Source: Paramecium sonneborni (lineage: Eukaryota; Ciliophora; Oligohymenophorea; Peniculida; Parameciidae). From it: 64,000 nucleotides of DNA. Shown here one piece after another: positions 48,253 through 62,257 of this stretch (within the stretch, counting starts at the first letter, position 1; each line of letters starts with the position of its first letter). The position numbers were made by a program, and so were the translations under genes. The stretch is taken from the NCBI GenBank assembly GCA_905182985.1, contig CAJJDN010000072.1, positions 241,792-305,791 on the forward strand, read 5' to 3'. The notes under the pieces were generated by a model. That model was not told where the DNA came from. It saw nothing but the letters and a program-made list of their open reading frames with translations, and did not search any database.

Positions 48253-50792
48253 TCAAACCTCATTCAATTCTTTTATCACTTATTCAATAGTATCTTAAAG
48301 GCAACCAGTTATTGACAGTTGATAAACCTTTTTTCTTTCAATATGATTATCTTCTTCGAAAATTCCATTAAGTAATTTTTTAATTTCATTCAAATCATTT
48401 TTATCATTTATCATAAATGAGAGTTCAATTTAAGGGCTAAATTTATTTTTAATTATAATACAAATCTAATTATTTTATGTAATCCACTAATTCCGATAAT
48501 TCTTTCCCATCCTTTTCTATTAAGTTATTAATTATTATAGATGAAGGTTTCAGAATTTAAATTTCGTCTATAGCTTTACCATAAGTTTTAATCAAATTTT
48601 GTTTTTCGAAAAAATGGATAAAATTTTATGGATTCAATAAATCTCTATAATAAATATAACAAATAGTTAATTCTATTTTTTCTTATTTATACTTTTATAT
48701 TTAATTAGGATCTATTTCTTTATCTTATAAATAAAGCTCATATTAAAATATTTCTAATGATGAATTCTATTTTTGATTTACTAAAGAAATATTATTTTAT
48801 TAAATCAATTTTTCTATCCATAATATTTTATTTTCCTTAAATTGATTATGTATTTTTTCTATTGGTATTAAAATCATACTGTTTTTCAGGTTTAAAACTC
48901 CTTTTACAACATCATAAGGATAATTAGGTAATCCATAGTAGACTTTCACAATTGTTTGCTTTTTAGTAAAAGAACAAATTTATTACAATCCAACATAATC
49001 ATTTTAACCTAATCGAATATCAACAACTGGATATTTTTATGATACTTATTGAATAATTTGACTAATAATATAAAAAAGTCAATATTTACTTTAGATTTCC
49101 ATTTTCTGTTTTCTCGATTGAAATTTAAATAGTTTTCTTCGAACAATCTAATTCTGTTTCTAATTATTATAATTATGATTTTAATTTATTTATCTTATTT
49201 GCATCCTTGCTTGAAATTTTAATTCTTAATTCTTGTTATTCTGTAGAACCTATTAATTAATTTAAAGGTTAAATATACTTTAACATTCACATTATTAGAG
49301 TATTCTTTAGAATCTATCCTTATAATCATAATTTATTTATTTAAAATTAAATTGATTTTTGAAAAAATAAAAATCAATTATTTCAGCTTGAGGAGATGTA
49401 ATTTTCATAAGAAATTAAATAAAATAATCCAATTATTATTTTCTTCCTAAAATAACGATACAGTTTTATTGAAATTTTAATTTAATCTGATATTGATTTT
49501 GAATATTATGAATAACGTCAATTTTCTAATTTCTTAAATAATTGATTTAAATATTATTGTAAATAGTTTCTCTAAAAATCTCTAGGTCATCATTTAATTT
49601 CTTTAAAAAAATAGAATGCTACAAACCTCCGTTAATAATAGCAAAATAACTTATAGCTTTTCCATCAAGTTACGTCTAAGCAAGTTTATAAATTTCCTTT
49701 TCTAATTAAATTTCGATATTTTTTCTATCTAAATCAAAGTTAAAGTAAAACTTTGCATTATCACAAAGCTAGGCATTTTTATAATCTAAATATATGTTTA
49801 TAGTATTACCAATAACTAATATTGCTGAAAATATTTTAGATTTTACAGTTTTTAAAGAATTTTCTAATTCTTCTAAAGAATTCTAATTTTTTTTATCCAC
49901 TTCATAATCATAATAAGAGTTTTGAATCAAAGCATCTTTAATTTACATAAGTTAGATTGAGTCATCATCAAGATCTTTAAATTTGAGTATTCCACAATAT
50001 GGATTAAGAGCAGAATATTCTTTAAATAATATTTCTTCAGCTTTACTAACAAGATGATATGGTCCATATAAATCTATCTTATGTTTTTAAATTTATATTT
50101 ATTACAATCTATTGACCTTTGCGCACTTCTACATAAGTATATAAATACTTTTCAATCCATTCTTTAATTTAAGGAACATAAAATTCAATAAATACATAAT
50201 GCATATTGTATTATTATTCATGTCTAACAACTTTTTTAGTAAAAACATCCTATGATTTAAGTTATTTTTTAAATCCATAGAGTGTATATAATTTTTGAGT
50301 ACTATTTTACTATTTTTAAATGGAATTTTTATAACCTTTTAAAGGAGCCTCTTATTAAGGTGAATAGGCTTAAATTTAATAATTGTTTTTCATGTAATCT
50401 ACATATTATATAAATTAAGTCTAACAATAGAACAACTTATTAAGGAATTGATGAATCTCTTTTTCACAATCAAGATGAGTGAATATGAATTAATCCTATA
50501 TAAACCATATAATTTGAGTATTAAATAACTATGAAATATATTATTTTAGATTTGATTCAAGGTTCTTGTCATATTTAATTATATCTGAGAATTCGCGTAA
50601 TGATATTTAATAAAAATTATCCAAATTTAAAAAGTTTAGAAATTCTAATTTTTAAATAAGAATATCTGTTTTTGGGTTTGAATCAAATATAGTAAGTTAG
50701 ATATTAATATCTTGATTGATCAATTCAGATAGGATGTAGCTAAAGTGATCATATTTTTTTCTGATATTTGAGAGTCTTAAATTTAATTTCAT
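48253..50792 (-). CDS. Large hypothetical protein (813 aa)
   Basis: After four introns (50078-50105, 49250-49278, 49027-49045, 48466-48487; 28, 29, 19 and 22 nt) the frame is open for 813 codons. Mixed helix/strand with no signal peptide. Recognisable-looking but unassigned stretches: YVEVRKGQQIDLYGPYHLVS, YFAIINGGLQHSIFLKKL, VDIRLGQNDYVGLQQICSF, VKVYYGLPNYPYDVVKGVL. The YGPYHLVSKAEEIL part has a KH-domain flavour, but GxxG is absent. Q/N-rich runs are few compared with neighbours. I do not recognise a family. The ATG is the first in frame after TGA; it starts 16 bp from the stop of the Tctex1 gene. Confidence 0.75.
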
Positions 50793-50808
50793 AAATTATA
50801 ATTATAAT

Positions 50809-51233
50809 TCAAATCATGCTTACTGCAAATACACTACAAATGCAATGGAGAGTATTTTTTTATTGCTCTTATTTTGCTTATTTATCTTTTGGCCAAGATA
50901 TAATAATTTATCCATCAGCAACAGTATCCCACCATTACGAAGTTGTAACAAATGCTCCAGCTCCATTTCTTTACATAATCATACAGTGAACAATATATCT
51001 TAAATATTAAAGTTCATATGTACTTATATGGTTTCCCCAATTCAATTAATTATTGTGTAACTTTTTCACAAATTGCATTAATCCAACCTTATACCTTAGA
51101 GTAAATTTTATGTTTATACTTTAGACTCATCATATTATACTTCTTTTAAAACACTTTCAATAGATTCTTAAGTAATACGATCTACTTCTTCTTATGAATA
51201 TGTATTCTCTTCTAAATTTTAATTTTCCTCCAT
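50809..51233 (-). CDS. Dynein light chain, Tctex1 type
   Basis: Light chain of dynein that binds the intermediate-chain region; cytoplasmic and ciliary. 124 aa with introns 51095-51119 and 50999-51023 (25 nt each). Key phrases: EEVDRITQESIESVL, GWINAICEKVTQQLIELGKP, YKYIVHCMIMQRNGAGAF, WWDTVADG and CICSVFAVSMI, all aligning with Tctex1/DYNLT proteins. Divergent from the ERD2-like gene with 11 bp between the two ATGs. Confidence 0.94.
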
Positions 51234-51244
51234 TAATTTTAATA

Positions 51245-52094
51245 ATGAAATAATAATTAAATTATACCCTTTGGATTACCTTTCTGGTTTCAACTATATT
51301 AATATACCTATTTTTTAGTTCAGGTGAATTTAGTTTTATATTAACACTTGCTTGTGGAATATAATGCTTTGGATTTGGATTAGTATTTGTGACAATTTCA
51401 ATAACAAAAGAGACAAGTGGATTAAGTAAATAAACGTTTATTTGTTGTGCATAAGCATTATTAGCAAGATTATTTTCAATTTTAACCTTTGAAGTAAAAT
51501 GATTATGCATAAATAGGGTTATTTACCTTCAGATGCAACAGGAGATTATGTTTATCGATTATTTGAAATATTATCACTTATATTTTGCATTTTAACAGCA
51601 TTTAGCATAAAAAACAATAAGTAAGAGTTATTTTAATGGTATTACTTTACCCCTGTAATGTTAATAATTGCATATTATATACATCCAGGATTGAATTCAC
51701 ATTCATTTTGTGATATCTCTTGGGTGTTTGCTTTATATATGGAATCATTTGCAATATTACCATAGATACACCTTTTTACAAAGAGAGGTTAGAATTCAAC
51801 AATAATATAGAGGGAATAATTGAATATCATACATCTAATTTTGTAATTACTTAGGCTCTCAATAAATTAATATGTGTGATATTTTGGTTTTATTCATATG
51901 AAGAGCTTAATAGAAGTGCAGATGAATCGACTATAAGTGTAGCTCCATGGTTAAGCGGCTATTTTGTAATGGTGGCATAAATGATTTCAATTGTACTTAT
52001 ATTATTATAACCCTAGATTATTACAGCAGATTTTGTATATAAATATTTACAAAGTTGGAAATAAGGTATTCCTTTGGTTATGTTACCTTCATGA
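51245..52094 (+). CDS. ERD2 (KDEL receptor)-like membrane protein
   Basis: About 267 aa; introns 51494-51516 and 51788-51810 (23 nt each). Seven hydrophobic segments, as in ERD2 receptors that return resident ER proteins from the Golgi. Diagnostic phrases: SGLSKQT at the first loop, LARLFSI, VYRLFEILSLI, YYIHPGLNS, WVFALYMESFAILPQ and FWFYSYEEL. Longer than classical ERD2 (about 212 aa) by an N-terminal segment and about 40 residues at the end, so it may be an ERD2-like paralogue and not the true HDEL receptor. No intron in the first 83 codons. Confidence 0.85.
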
Positions 52095-52144
52095 TTATTA
52101 TTAGGATGATGTAGAAAATAATAAAATATTATATAAATATATTA

Positions 52145-53990
52145 TCATTTTGCAAGCATCAATTATTGATACTGTTATCTTTTATTATTTAGTTTGTCTT
52201 ATCCTATAGATTCCATATCAAATAATTTTGGTTGTAAACATGGTTTCCCAATCACTTATTAAGTTTATTTTTTCATATCTTTTTTTACTCTTAAAATTGG
52301 TGGTTCAGATTATTATCTTGGTTATATTTTTATATTAGATAATTTGTTCACTTTTGCACTAACCTATTCATCTTCGCCATGAACATTAATACTTTCAGGT
52401 CTTGGCATATTTTAAAGTTTTGGTAAATTATTTGCAGGAGTATTAGGTTTTAATTTAGTTCTCACCATATTAGTTTTTGTTTATTAAATTTATTATTATT
52501 ATTAAGGAATCTAAGAATCTTTTAAATCTTTCTTTTGATTTCTTTTTATATCTATATTAATTTATAAATATATTATACTTGTTCCTGTCCAACTATCTTA
52601 TAATGATGATGCAAATTCTATGTATTTATCATATTTTTAACAATCTTCCAAAGGGTATATCTTAACATAATCTCCTAAATGTGAATTCTCATATTCATCT
52701 CTCTATTTCTCCCATTACTTCATTTATTAAACCTTTTCTTCCATTGTTAACTTTACCTTCTTACCTGTCAATACTCTTTGTTATAAAGATTCCTTCCTTG
52801 ATGCTATTATTTATTCTTTTGCTTTTTAACTAACATTCATCAACTTCAAAGTATCTCTTATTAAATTTTTCTTTATCAAAGAATCAAGAGGAGTATCTGT
52901 TGTGAAACTAGGAGTATGATTTACTTCCAATAATATAGGTTACAATTTGTGATTCAAAAATATATCAAAACCTAATATTTCAAAACACATATTATTAGCA
53001 TAATTATCTGGTTGACAAGATCTATAATGATGACTCAATATTGGTTAAACTGTACAAAAGGTTTTTATAAATAATTCATACATTTCTTACCAAAGTTTCT
53101 TTATATCATGACCTTCCTATTCTAATTTACCAAATACAGCCTTTATAGATCTCTTATGTCCAATATCCATTCTACTTGCATCTTTATTAAATACAAAATT
53201 TGGATTCTCTTTATTAATAGCATAATTAGTGAGATGCATACACATATCTTCTAAATTTGATGAATTAGGTGGAACATATGGTTCTGTAGCAAATCTAACT
53301 AAACCATCTTAATAAACATATATTCTCATAGGATCAGTTCCAGCAAGTAAGACATAAACTCTGAGATCAAATTTTAATCCTTCAATAAGAAATGGTCTAT
53401 GCAGATATCTCTATGCAACATAATGATCACTTGGATTAATATCATTAATATTTCTAGTTAAAAATATACCTCTTCCTTAACAACTAGCTTCTGGTTTAAC
53501 AATAAAAGTTCTTGCTTTTCCTTTAACAAATTAATTTTTGAAGTCTCCATATTCAGCTGGTAATAACCATGTTTATGGAAAGAATTTATATTCATCAGAG
53601 AATTATTTTCTCATTTTCATAAGATTTCTTCCTAAATGATTCTTTCTAGCAAGTGAATACATTCCAGGAAAATGATTAATTTTTTGATAAGCTATGATTT
53701 ATTTATAAAAATACGTTGCATTTTTCCAAGTGTTTCAGGTTAAACAGCAGCATCTGTCCAAAACATATCCCAATTATTTGCATCAGGCTCATATTATAAA
53801 ATCCATTTAAATAACTTTTTACCTACAAACTTTACAACATCATATTGTGTATCTAAAATGATAGAAATAATGAGAAACCTGATACATTCATAATCAATGT
53901 TGTCTTCTTTTTTGAATTGTCTTCAGTGTCACTTCCACTATCTTCAAATTCTCCATTAAAGTGTGGTTCTTTTGTTTATTATTATTTCAT
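52145..53990 (-). CDS. Tubulin tyrosine ligase-like enzyme (TTLL)
   Basis: Adds amino acids, probably glutamate chains, to tubulin tails in cilia and basal bodies. About 598 aa; introns 53853-53878 and 53692-53714. TTL fold motifs in order: NWDMFWTDAAV, FPGMYSLARKNHLGRNLMKM, FIVKPEASCQGRGIFLTR (ATP loop), YVAQRYLHRPFLIEGLKFDL, RVYVLLAGTDP, MHLTNYAINKEN and ILLEVNHTPSF (metal-binding E and N). These match TTLL6/TTLL13-type glutamylases. A C-terminal tail of 150 residues is basic and Q-rich. The gene diverges from Rab2 with 10 bp between the ATGs. Confidence 0.95.
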
Positions 53991-54000
53991 ATTAATATAA

Positions 54001-54757
<757 letters not shown>

Positions 54758-55309
54758 ATATAAATTAAATTATTTTCATTTTCTCATTTTATATCATAAT
54801 AACTCTGTCATAAATATTTGTTTTTGTTGTTTTATAAAATCCTTATATTTCAAATTTCATTCTATATTTTTTTTAAATAAAGAGAAAATATGATCAAACT
54901 ACTTCAACTTCATTAACTTTATATTCAATTTTACATTTTAAAATCTTTTAAATATATATGTATATTTTATATATTTTTTATATATCTCATTTCATACAAC
55001 AAATTTAATAATTAACCCTAATGCATGCATCTATCTAAGATATGACAAAAGGCTAATAATTAATATTATTAAGATGTAAATATGAGTGTATATAACATTT
55101 AGTCTATTGAATTAGATAAAAATTAAGACATTCATCCTTGTTAATGGAGTTATTTTATTTTCTCATATAAATATAATAGTTGATTTAGGGAAATGTTTTT
55201 TTTTTTTTAATTTGATTTGGGTCGTCATTGAGATGATAAGAGAGAAAATAAATTTAGTTTTTTAAATAAAATTGTTATACAGAATTATATTTCTATATAA
55301 GAATTTATA
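54758..55309. other. Intergenic region
   Basis: About 550 bp of AT-rich DNA. An AACCCTAA hexamer-like string near 55013 is a single copy and not telomeric. No gene seen. Confidence 0.5.
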
Positions 55310-55924
55310 ATGCTATAGAGTAATTTGACATCCTATCTAGAAGGAGTTGAGAAATAGATAACAAATAATGAATTAAGTTGTGAGGAGGCAATGGAAATGA
55401 TTTCAAAATTAAATCCTTAGAGTTTGATAGAAAAAAAAGAGTTAATGCAAATGAGAAAAAAGTTGTAATAATTGTAAAGAGATGAAGTGAAGGAAAAAAT
55501 AAAAGGGAAACTTAATTCACATATCTTTATATTAAGAGAACTATTGGAAAAAAGTAGAAATGTAAACAATAGTGGAGAGAGATATAAATTATTAAGTGAG
55601 GCAGAGGAATAGAAAAAAATAACGGAGGCTCTAATTTATACATTAAATTAATATAAGGATCATGTAAGTGTAAAATTTGTGGGGGATTGTAAGAAGGTGA
55701 TAGTAGAGTATGAAGAAGAATTAAGACAATCTTTTATGTCTGCTAAAAGAGAGGAGGGAATCTTTATGACAAATTAGAAAAGCTTATAGTAATCGATGTT
55801 TGTTAGTGAAATAGAATAAGATGAGAGATTTGATGATGAGTTATAAAATGAGAAATCAATAAGAGGAAAAATATATAAATATTTTAATAAAGTATTTGGT
55901 TGTCTTAATACTTATAATTAATGA
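55310..55924 (+). CDS. Helical hypothetical protein
   Basis: Single-exon frame of 204 aa. Mainly helical with coiled-coil character: YLEGVEKQITNNELSCEEAM, KELMQMRKKLQQLQRDEVKE, LLSEAEEQKKITEALIYTL. A C-terminal KIYKYFNKVFGC stretch is hydrophobic/basic. GC slightly higher than neighbours. No family recognised; first ATG in frame used. Confidence 0.7.
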
Positions 55925-56128
55925 TAATGGATAAATGTAATTGATTAAATAATATTTGTTTAATTATCTTTTATAAATTATATTAATTAGAAGAGAATAT
56001 ATAATGTATTTCTACTTAGATAATAAATTTAAGTAATTGAATATATATATATAAATAAATATTTTAGTTGTTAATGAAAATATATTATTGATTGAATTGA
56101 AAATATAATGAGTTAATTATTTTATAAA

Positions 56129-57868
56129 ATGAAAGCACCCACTCATCGGTGTCTTTTATCAAGTTTAATAGAGAGTAATGAAAAGACTACTCGATAAGCA
56201 AAGACACATGAATCTTTTGAGAGATTGAAGTGTTCTTAACCATAAACAGCAACTCCAAAAACTTAAATGACTAACAGGAAAAGCAAATAGATGAGTTTAG
56301 TTTAAGTTTAGCAACTAATTTAATAGCCACTTTTACGAAAGAATCATACAGCTTTATCTGAAGTTCCACATACATGGAATACAAGTAGAAGTATAGAGAA
56401 GACAGTTGATTTACTTGCTATGCCTCAACATAAACGTGTAAAATGGTTGGAAAAATAAAAATCATTGTTTGTGTAACAACAACCAGTAACAGAACGTGTA
56501 TAAATAAGTCGTATAAAATAAATGGCAACTGCTGCTAATTATAACAATTTTTTAAAGAAATTTAATGGTGAATAAATGATGATATTAGATAAGATAAAAA
56601 AAGATGTAGTAATTTAAAAAGTAATACAAAATGATGTATAAGAGAATAAGGAAAGGTAGTTTATTTATAAATAGCCATTACGTATAGTAAAGGGCATGAG
56701 TGAACACATGCTTAGAATGAAGAGTATTACTAGACAGCATGAATCATTACGTTCACCTCCAAGAAGACTCTCGAATCCTAGATATGAATTAACAAATGCT
56801 AATAGAGTTCGTTTTTCAAAATATTATTAAGATGATAGTTTGAAAGTATTAAAATCATAGAAAAGAGATCCAAATTAGATTTTTAAAGAATTACATATAG
56901 AGGACATCTAATATACTGATTTGGACAGAGCATAGAATCATCCTATTAATATTGCTTTATTCAATATGTTAAAAGATGAAGAAATTATTCTAAGTATTAT
57001 ATTTGTTAAATTCAGAATAACTTTAATTGGATGAAGCAGAGAAATATACTGCATAAGAATTAATTAAATAGAGGTAAGAGATTGAGAGATTTGATGAACT
57101 AACTCGATAAGAATATCATAGAAAATGTTATGTAGATTTCAAATCTAAAAGCATAAGTTCTAAATATGAACGTAAATAACTTAATTTGGATTCATGTTTA
57201 TTAGATGTATAACCTAAAAATGAAGTTATTAATCCAGAATAATTTAAGAAAATGAGAAGATAAAAAATATTAAATATGATTAAGATCTTCTTATTTAGAT
57301 TACATGAATTGAATCTAAATCTTGAAGATTTAATTTAACATAGAGTATATCCACTTGTTGCATATAGCAATGAGAGAGCTAAATTATTCTTTGATTTAGT
57401 TAAATCCAATAAACTTGAACTTACACATAGAGAATTATAGGAGAATAGATATTTGGTTTATGAATTTGATTCATCGAAATTAACTCCACTTCATCATGCA
57501 GTCATTCGCAATCATATAGAAATGGTAGAATTACTTTTAGAATACCATGCAGATGTTAATCGACGTGATATTGTACTTATTATTGTATAATCTAGCTTGG
57601 AAGAACTTCACTCTTCTTTGGAATCCGTTCTGGATACAATGATTGTGTACGACAATTACTTTATCATCAGGCAATTCCTTGGTCTAATAAAAAGAATTAA
57701 TATGATCTTTATTTAGATATGCTCGATGATAAAGTTAGAGATTAATATCGTAAGGCAAAAAATGTATTCTTTTATTCATTATCTAAGTATCATTTATAAA
57801 TGCAAATGATGTCTTACTCAAAAAGGGCTGCTTTCTGGATGGAACGAAGATATTATTTTACTTAATGA
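56129..57868 (+). CDS. Ankyrin-repeat protein
   Basis: About 564 aa; introns 56994-57015 (22 nt) and 57573-57595 (23 nt). The first 280 residues are basic and S/T/Q-rich (HKRVKWLEKQKSLF; EHMLRMKSITRQHESLRSPP). A helical middle follows. Near the C-terminus two ankyrin repeats stand out: LTPLHHAVIRNHIEMVELLL plus EYHADVN, then LGRTSLFFGIRSGYNDCVRQ. Repeats of this kind bind partner proteins; nothing indicates which. No catalytic region. The second intron falls between the two repeats. Confidence 0.84.
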
Positions 57869-58004
57869 ATAATAATATAAATATATATATATATGTATTC
57901 TAAATTTCAGATCAATATTTTATCAATCTATATATTATATAAGAATCATTTATAGATTCACTAATTTAAGATTATCAATTATAAGAATACTAAAATCTAT
58001 ACAA

Positions 58005-59741
58005 TCAATGATTTTTCTTTTATCTTATTTTCTTATCATGTCTTTACTTTATTTCCATTTACTCTTTCCTATCTTATGCTACATTTAAATCACCTGTTTT
58101 CAAAGCAATTAAATCTTCTCTATAATTACTATCAGATGCTAAAGGATAATCTTCATATTTCAATTTATATGGAAAATGTTTGAACCAATTTAATACCTCT
58201 ATTCCATCAATAATCATTCCTGTTGTCCATCTACCACTAATAATCGAAAGTTTATCTTATTAAGGTAAAGCTTTTATTCCTTAATATTTTCGATAAGTTT
58301 CTAGATTAAATTTATTAACATCTTTCATAGAACCTTTTACAATATATCCTTCCATAAAATCTTAGGGTGTAATCTTTTTACTAAACATTCCTGGAAAAGC
58401 TGTTACTACAATATCACAAAATAATTTATTATCTAAATCAACTAACCAACCAACTCCATTATAATAAAATTATCTATGACCAATAGTCATACCTTATATA
58501 ACACCAGGCATTACATTAAATATTATAGATGTTTTATTTGGAAATGTTACTTTGAGATATCCATAATTCTATCCAGTAATTGAATTAGCACTAAAATTTG
58601 CTTAAGATTCTAAATGTCCTGTTAATTTAAAGTTTCTACCAAGTACATATAATCCTAATACAGGTGGATGATGAGAGATCTATTCACTATATAATAGATT
58701 TCCATTCATATATCCTTAAAAGGTTTCTCCTAATATTGGATTGAATGGTTTTTCCATATTTAAAAACATTATATTATATGCAAGTGAAAATTATGCAACC
58801 AATTTCATTTATTCAATAGGATCTTATAATTCTCCTGCCTTTTCTAATAACCACATATATCCTAAACTATAACAAGCTCTTTCTAAATTTGATCTTCTTT
58901 CAAAAATATTTACAGGTAATGAAATACTAATTAATGATTTACCCATAAGTAAATTAGATCCTAATTTTTTTAACATAAATGTTATAACTTCTTTCTAGAT
59001 TTCTAATTTCTTTTTATTTACAAATCTCAAGCCACCTTTATCTAAGATTTCCCAATCACTCTACAATATAATATTTTTATGATCAACAGTCTCTTTATAA
59101 TAAATATTATCTGGTTCATTTGGTGTTAATTTATATTAATGAATTGCAGACCAATAAATTAAACCAGGGTTCTTAATTACTAAGTCTAATAATTAAAAAT
59201 AATTATTTTTATCAATTTATGTTTCTGGTTCTTCATCCAATATGATTTATGATTGAAATTGTTTGCAATCTACATCAGAAAAAGAAGAATCAATTGATAC
59301 TTCAATAATTTTTTAAGGTTAATATTATTCTATTATTTCCACATCAAGTGGTTGTTTAATTGCCTTTTCTAATATTATTGGAGTTGGAATCTTAAATTGC
59401 TTTTAAATTAAATAACAATCTAAATTTTATAATTCTGAAACATAATGCAACGACAATTAAGCATCATTTGCATATCCTCCATTTTTAGTTTCTGTTTCCC
59501 ATATTATCATTACTTATTATTATTATTATGGAATTACAGCTATTATACTTAATTAAATTTATCCCTCAAATTAATAAGCATTCTATTATTGATTATTTTA
59601 ATATGATAAACTCTTATCTACTATGAAATAATTATTTTAATCTTTAAAAACATATCTTAAATATGTATAAGATCGTTTCAAATATAACATACCGAATTTC
59701 TTTCTCAGTTCAGAAATGATCATTGAATTACTATTTACCAT
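58005..59741 (-). CDS. Oxysterol-binding-protein family (ORP)
   Basis: Lipid-transfer protein that exchanges sterol or phosphoinositide between membranes. 578 aa, no intron. The N-terminal 120 residues resemble a PH domain (KKFGMLYLKRSYTYLRYVF with a closing helix). The ORD domain carries the family signature KPFNPILGETFQGYM and the pair SEQISHHPP, then TSIIFNVMPGVIQGM and GMFSKKITPQDFMEGYIVKG. No FFAT motif was noticed. The call is secure. Confidence 0.95.
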
Positions 59742-59896
59742 AATATCTAAAATTATAGTCTAATCAATCTAAGTATTCCATTACTTCATCACATCAGGAC
59801 ATACCAAAGCTGATACTATTGCGATTATGTTATCACTTGTTACATTTACTATTGCCTTTATTTTTTCATTTTATGTTTTATGTTATAATAATCTAC

Positions 59897-60940
59897 TCAT
59901 AAATCATGAAAGTTTTACCTCAATTTATTTTTAAAACTAATTAATTAATATTATGAATCATCCATCAATCTATCAATTGAAAATAAATCTTATTTATTTA
60001 TTACATTCTACAAAAGAGCTGGAACATTATTTTCATTTCTTGATATATTTTCTTTTACATTTTGACTTACTTAAACTTGTTATTGTTTCTCTATTACTTA
60101 TTATTTCTAATCATTTGACTATTATACATTTTCCTTATACTTTTTAGGTACTTATATCTAACTCTTATGATGATTCTTCATTGTTTCATCAATCATATTT
60201 TATTACTTTGATTATATTATTTCAGATCTCTTCTAAGAATATGTATTATTAATTGTTTAACTTAAATCTTCTGATTAACGTTAAAGTTATTTCTATTATC
60301 TTCTATTAATAATATTATCATACTTTATCTTTTTTAATTAATCATCATCAATAAAAGCACAACATTATCTCAAATAATTAAACCATTTCTCTGCTTATTA
60401 TAAATCTTCACATCCAAATAGAAATATCTCCCTTCCACAAAGTTAAAAACAATATTTATTCTTCATTGATTCACACCTTTAAAAATCTATGAATTATTTT
60501 TATACCATTTTAATGAAAAATCTGATAGCTATAATTATTTATCTCTTTTCTTTGGATCATTCCTTGATATACTAAGTTAACGATCCAACATATTTAATTT
60601 TAATGTTTTATTATTCCAAAACCATCCTGATTTTTTTTTCATCTCAAGACGTCCCGATACCTCATCTTCAAAATATATAAGTGAACTCACAATGTCTATA
60701 TACATACGATATTTCACAGGAATTGAAGGTGTTATTAATTATTATATCTCCACTTCAGACAATGATTCCACTTTTACCATCTTTTGATTATCTATTGATG
60801 CTTATAGAACTTGTAATTTTTATAATATCTTCCCTGGCACTCTATCAGGATAGTCTAATTTAGTCATGCACACTACTTTGGGTAAATCTTTGCAGCTTTC
60901 TTACACACTCAATATATTATTTCTGAACTTTGTCTTCCAT
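59897..60940 (-). CDS. PH-domain protein
   Basis: About 330 aa; introns 60855-60876 (22 nt) and 60477-60505 (29 nt). Residues about 105-195 form a pleckstrin-homology domain: EVSGRLEMKKKSGWFWNNKTL, LDRQLSISRNDPK, YCFQLCGREIFLFGCEDLQQ and AEKWFNYL, whose invariant tryptophan lies in the last helix. The rest is Q/N/S-rich and apparently disordered. It probably docks on phosphoinositide membranes. It is directly upstream of the OSBP-family gene on the same strand (155 bp away), a lipid-related neighbour that may be accidental. Confidence 0.84.
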
Positions 60941-61772
60941 TATATGATTAAGAATAAATAAAATTAACAACAAAATCTATAAATTATATTTATTTTATAT
61001 ACTACCATCTTTAAATATATAAAAAAATTGTTTTTATTTCTTTTGTTTTAATTATACATCTACTTCTTCATTTTTCAAATTAAAATCAAATGATATTTTT
61101 TATTTTTAGAAATAATATTTAAAAATCTCCATTTTTTATTTATAAATTCATATCTTAATATCAATTTATTAAGTCTAGAAAAAATATATAATAATTCATG
61201 ATTTAACAACAATTATATTATGTTTTAGATTTCTTAGCTTTAGGAAATTATTTAAATTTATTAAATTTAAATCCACATCAATTACAAAATAAATTATATA
61301 ACCACAATAAACATTGATAAATTAATGAAAGAGGCTTTTGCTAAATGTATGGATAATATAAATAAGAATAAATAAATAACAAAATGATATTAAAATTCTA
61401 TAATTAAAATATAAAATCATTTTTATATGCAATTTTTATAATAATTTATATTTTGTTTGCTGAAGAGTTTAATACTGCTTTAATAATTGAATTAAAGACG
61501 GACATTAAGTCATAAGTATTAAATTAATATTAATCCTGACCTTTGAGCGAATTAAAATTTGAGAATACGAAAGCTTATACAACAATAAAATTAAAATGTT
61601 TGTGTTGAACAACATTTTGAAAGTTTAGTAAAATCGATGATGTTGATTATTAAATTCTTATAGATAATATAAATTATTCATGTTTTATGAGTCTAAAATA
61701 AAAATTAATAAATCTTGTCATACCAAATTTAAAATGTGGAGTTATCATTGAATACATAATAAAATATAAAAT
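60941..61772. other. Long intergenic region
   Basis: About 830 bp, extremely AT-rich with T-runs and A-runs; no open frame of coding-like composition and no RNA gene recognised. Confidence 0.5.
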
Positions 61773-62084
61773 TCAGGTGTTTTTTAAGGGCTCTTTTAAG
61801 ATTTTGGGCAACTTTCTATGGGATTTGATTAATTTATTAGGGGAAACGTATAGTATATTTTGAATCCTGTTGCTTATTTCTTTGGCGGGTCCTTAGATTT
61901 TATTGATTTGAAAATTAAAAGTTGGGGTAGTGATTTCTTATTCTTTATTAAGTTGTTCAGCCATGTGTTCCATTTTAACTGAAAAATTAATCTTCTCTAA
62001 CTCTAATAAATCAAAATCTAGAGTTTGACAATTCAAACTAGTGACTGGTTGGTAATTTAGATGACACATTTTTGGTTTCATCAT
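61773..62084 (-). CDS. Small hypothetical protein
   Basis: Uninterrupted frame of 103 aa (MMKPKMCHLNYQPVTSLNCQ at the start). Contains a helix (LDFDLLELEKINFSVKMEHM) and a basic second half (NKIQGPAKEISNRI; KSHRKLPKILKEPL). GC and codon make-up are like neighbouring genes. It lies upstream of the next 93-aa gene's stop on the same strand; no similarity recognised. May be part of a longer gene with introns I missed. Confidence 0.55.
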
Positions 62085-62257
62085 GATATTAATATTTTGA
62101 TGAATATGAAAATGATTAATTATGTTTTGATTAATGGAATTAAGAATTGAAAAGATGATAAGAAAATAAAAAATTCTTATTGAATTAGATATTAATAATT
62201 ATTTGAAAGTACATACTAATAATAGAGTATTAATTTATTTAATTAATAAGAATAAAA

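Noticed and set aside
55010..55025. Telomere-like AACCCTAA string
   Set aside because: One copy only; Paramecium telomeres are arrays of G4T2/G3T3 repeats, which are absent.
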